From Adiantum capillus-veneris (lineage: Eukaryota; Streptophyta; Polypodiopsida; Polypodiales; Pteridaceae), in contig CM043954.1 in NCBI GenBank assembly GCA_014529385.2, forward strand, positions 2,400,501-2,464,500: DNA of 64,000 bases, in the 5' to 3' direction. Numbering within the stretch: position 1 is the stretch's first letter; each line of letters opens with the position of its first letter. Positions 61,139-64,000 of the stretch are shown here, piece by piece. The translations under genes were made by a program, and so were the position numbers. Below the pieces are notes generated by a model. It saw only the letters and a list, made by a program, of their open reading frames with translations, did not search any database and was not told the origin of the DNA.

Positions 61139-62372
61139 TCTAGGGGACTTGGAGGGCAGGAGAGACGAGGGCCCACCACATGGAAACTCCTTAAACCCAC
61201 ATGCGCAAAGGGGCCAGAGTCTTGCGGTGTATATATGTTGGGACATCACCTACCATTAGACATGGAAGTGGGGAGCTTGTTGAGCTCCGTGGTTATGGGG
61301 TGCACTGCAGGTGCTGCTATGGTGGTGGGTGTTGTTGTTGACGGTGGTTCATGAGCCAATTTTGGCCGTTAACGGTAGAGGGTGACGCCCACTCGCAGTG
61401 CTGATGTGGCACTCGCCATGGAGGTGGTCACATGCCCATAAGGGGAAAATATTTTTTGAGAAGGATCTTGGGGTGCCGTCGGTGACCTGGCTAAGTGGGA
61501 GTTCATGTGGATTGGGATGCCAGCAAGTGTGCCGAAGGGGGCGGCCTTTCACATGCCATGCAAGACTAATACTAGAAGGGATCGACAAAAATAGAAAAGG
61601 GGTCCATGCACACGCTTAAAAGGGGGCCCCAGTTTTTGCATGGGGGAGTTTCTTTTGGAGCCAGAGAGGAAAAACGAAGGAGGAGCGGCTCTGGAGGGGT
61701 GAAGTGAGCTTTCCGAGAAGGAGGAGTCGGATTTCTTTGCAGAAGGGGGCTCAACAAGGAGTTGTTGAGGCCAGGAGGAAGGGAGTATTTTTCCCGAGCT
61801 TGGAGAAGCTTTGGAGGAAAGAGGTTTGTGCCAACGAGGGCGCCGCCATGAGGGAATTTTTGCCTACCACTCTTAGCATTGCCAGTTTTCTTGTTGCTTG
61901 AGGTTGCCATGCCGAGCCGGATGTTATCAAGATTTCATGGATGTTTGTAGATGATTTTTTGGTCGCAATTGAAGAAAGCATGCCAGTTTTTGTGCCGTTT
62001 CTTTCTCTTTTCCCCCTTCTTCTCTTTGCTCTATTCTAGCTGTGTGGTGTCGGTGTTCGAGATGTGTATGCCTCCCCGGTCCTCTGTGTGTGTGAAAGAG
62101 AAAGAGAGAGTGGTGTGTGCTACGGTATGATCATAAATGGGAAAAATTGGTGTGGATTGCTGTCGATTGTGTGAGTTTTGAAGGTGCACTCTAGTTGATT
62201 GGGGTGTAGTGATTATCCTAATCTATAGAGAGAAAAATTCTTGGGTATTGGGTGTGTTCCCCTTTCTCACTATCCATGTTTTGGGGCCCCCACGGAGGAG
62301 CACTGATGCTCCAATTTGAAGATTAAAGCGGTGTTTGAAAGCTAACAAGCAGTTGGTCAAAATTTTTGAAGG
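61139..62372. other. non-coding, possible leader of a plus-strand element
   Basis: A frame of up to 112 codons on the minus strand and short plus-strand frames have no domain. A pyrimidine-rich stretch (61999-62035) and a GGGGCCCCCAC run near 62282-62292 occur before the gag-like frame. No LTR repeat or clear primer site was found. Confidence 0.35.
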
Positions 62373-63848
62373 TTGTGTTTGAAGATAGCAGATATGATGA
62401 AGCCAGGTTTTAGCCCCATATTCACAGGTGTTGCAGACCCTGAAGATTGGTTATCAAATTTTGAAATGTGGATGCTTTGGATGCATATGTTGACAGATGC
62501 AGAAAAGCTGTTGATGGTGCCGCTGCTCATGCACGGACGTGCAAAGATTTGGTACAATGATTTGAAGAATGATGGTCAAAGTTCATGGCAGGAATTGCAA
62601 AAGCAATTTCTGGAGCAATTTCAAGAATTGATCACCCCTGCAGAGGCTAGTGCAAAGATGAAAGCAGTGTGATGTAAGTAAAGATTTTGTTGTTTTATTT
62701 GAGCACTTTGAATGCTACTAGAAGCAGTTAGAGATTTCCACTTGAGGTGAAAGGCAATCAAATTTTGAAGCTGTCAAAGTTTCTTGAGTGCTTGCATCTG
62801 AGGATCTGAGATAAGGTGGAAGACGGTGCTGATACCTATGAAGACATGGTGTAAATGGCCAAGGTGAAGAGCAGAAAGGTGAAGCAAAAGATGGAGCTGG
62901 GCTTGTTGAAGTCGACAGATTACTTGCAAAGCTAGCAGAGTATTCTATGGTTCAACCAAAGGCCGTGCCGGTTGTGCAAAGTGTAAAGCCTGTTGAGATA
63001 AGCCCCTTGTTGAAGTGAGCTAGTATATCAAAGAGGTAGTAGGTGTCGGGTTTCTAGAGCGGATTAAAAATGTAGAGTTTGTTCTTGTGGAAAACTTGTA
63101 TGAGAAGATAGCATATTGTAATCAAGTTACAAAAACCAAGGGTTCATAAGGGGATGAAGAAAGTGAGCAAAGCCTAGACGATGGTCAAGCTTTTGTGGAG
63201 CAGCAAGTGGTTGAAGATGCTGATACCGAGTCAATGTATGATGTTGATGAATATGGAGAGGACAATTCCAATTTGTAGGAGACAAGCGAGGAAGATGGAC
63301 CGGATGAGCCCACACCCTATGGCAAGGAGATTGAATTTGATGAGTCAGTGATGGTAAAGGTAAAGATTCCTTCTTGTTTAGCTACTGAAGTGGTCATAGC
63401 CAATGTGGAAGAAGAACAAGTTGAAGTGCTAAAGAGAATGAGAGAGGATGTACGATCAAAGGGAGCATGCAATGCTCTATTGGTGGCCATGCTAATGAAG
63501 GTAGCATTGGAAATTTTTGTGGCAGTACAATTTGTTCAAAGCTCTATAAAATAGGATAAATTAAAGTCTATGGATAGCCAAGCTGGCCTATCAAGTCGAC
63601 AGGAGGATGATGATGAAGCAAAAATTGAGGGGGTTGGGTGTATTTCTGAAGCTCATGATGTGATGGATGTTGACCAAAGAGAAGAGCAGTTGGAGGTGCC
63701 TATGGATTTCCATGATGATAGTATGGACACAGGCCTTTTGGATCAGGTATGCTGTAAAACTGAAGCTAATTGGGGCTTTGATGATGCCGAGGATGCCAAT
63801 GATGAAGAGTTGAAAGTGCTTGTGGATAAAGTTTTGACCAGTGTATAG
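62373..63848 (+). pseudogene. gag-like frame, decayed
   Basis: It opens with 99 codons containing FSPIFTGVADPEDWLSNFEM, AEKLLMVPLLMHGRAKIWYN and SWQELQKQFLEQFQEL. This is a retrotransposon capsid pattern (W...F...A...W). Further open parts in the same phase, 63348-63554 and 63570-63848, are acidic (DDEAKIEGVG, DAEDANDEELKVLVDK), after a region of stops between 62670 and 63300. I read it as gag followed by an acidic linker of one element running off to the right. The acidic part has no domain I recognise. Confidence 0.6.
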
Positions 63849-64000
63849 GTGATGCAAGGGTTAGTCCCCCTATAGGTGGAGAGTCCAGTGCATTAAACAT
63901 GTTCTATGGAGAAGAAAAGAGATGTCAAGGGTGAGTCCAATCTGTCAATAGAGGTGTGCAATACATGGTTGAAATATATGTTGGTGGTAAGTGGAACAAT
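63849..64000. other. right edge, no feature
   Basis: Probably a continuation of the same element. Too short to judge. Confidence 0.3.

Noticed and set aside
61349-61981. Overlapping frames near 61.4-62.0 kb as a small gene
   Set aside because: Frames on both strands overlap, show no domain and differ in composition from any coding region here.

Overview
The window reads as a stretch of a large, repeat-rich land-plant nuclear genome. I found no intact host gene, tRNA, rRNA or CRISPR array. The evidence for a plant is Ty1/copia, Ty3/gypsy and LINE elements of plant type, decayed PLS-type pentatricopeptide (PPR) gene remnants near 5.3-6.0 kb, and long GA/CT and CA/TG microsatellites. A seed-free plant such as a fern is my guess only.

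Layout. 0-12 kb is old, degraded DNA: a foldback hairpin (441-496), microsatellites, the ORF1 and start of ORF2 of a LINE (minus, 2.4-3.6 kb), PPR remnants, and a wrecked plus-strand gypsy (7.1-9.7 kb). 10.4-25.6 kb is a minus-strand Ty3/gypsy element (element A). Its gag lies at 22.5-25.6 kb and its pol at 12.4-14.9 kb. It is split by a nearly full-length minus-strand Ty1/copia element (15131-20663) with two LTRs, a primer site and a near-matching 5-bp target duplication. 27156-28816 is an internally deleted copia with both LTRs. 29.7-34.9 kb holds three pieces of one LINE family, including a 997-codon open frame, next to a 90-bp perfect inverted repeat embedded in GA/CT tracts. 34.9-37.0 kb is the 3' part of another gypsy element (element C). 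37.48-38.68 kb and 57.83-61.14 kb are the two halves of a plus-strand L1-like LINE, split by a 19.15-kb minus-strand Ty3/gypsy element (element B, 38676-57827). The right edge (62.37-63.85 kb) carries a decayed plus-strand gag-like frame.

Element B is the most interesting object. It has 864/934-bp LTRs, a tRNA-Asp-like primer site, a long leader, gag with zinc knuckles, a protease, RT and RNase H. Its integrase has its zinc-binding (H2C2) domain in tandem duplicate. After the integrase comes a second retropepsin-like domain with a basic tail that repeats a W-x-P-K motif. Beyond a 2.8-kb non-coding stretch lies a 3.5-kb accessory coding region that ends in a domain also found, diverged, in element C. 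A 24-bp palindrome recurs in the leader and in the non-coding stretch with a spacing near 285 bp, and half-sites occur in both LTRs.

How the parts relate. The nesting gives a relative order: LINE before element B, and element A before the copia. Nearly all frames are broken, and LTR pairs differ mostly by transitions, as expected for old, methylated, silenced elements. Element B still has intact RT and RNase H motifs but cannot be translated as one polyprotein.
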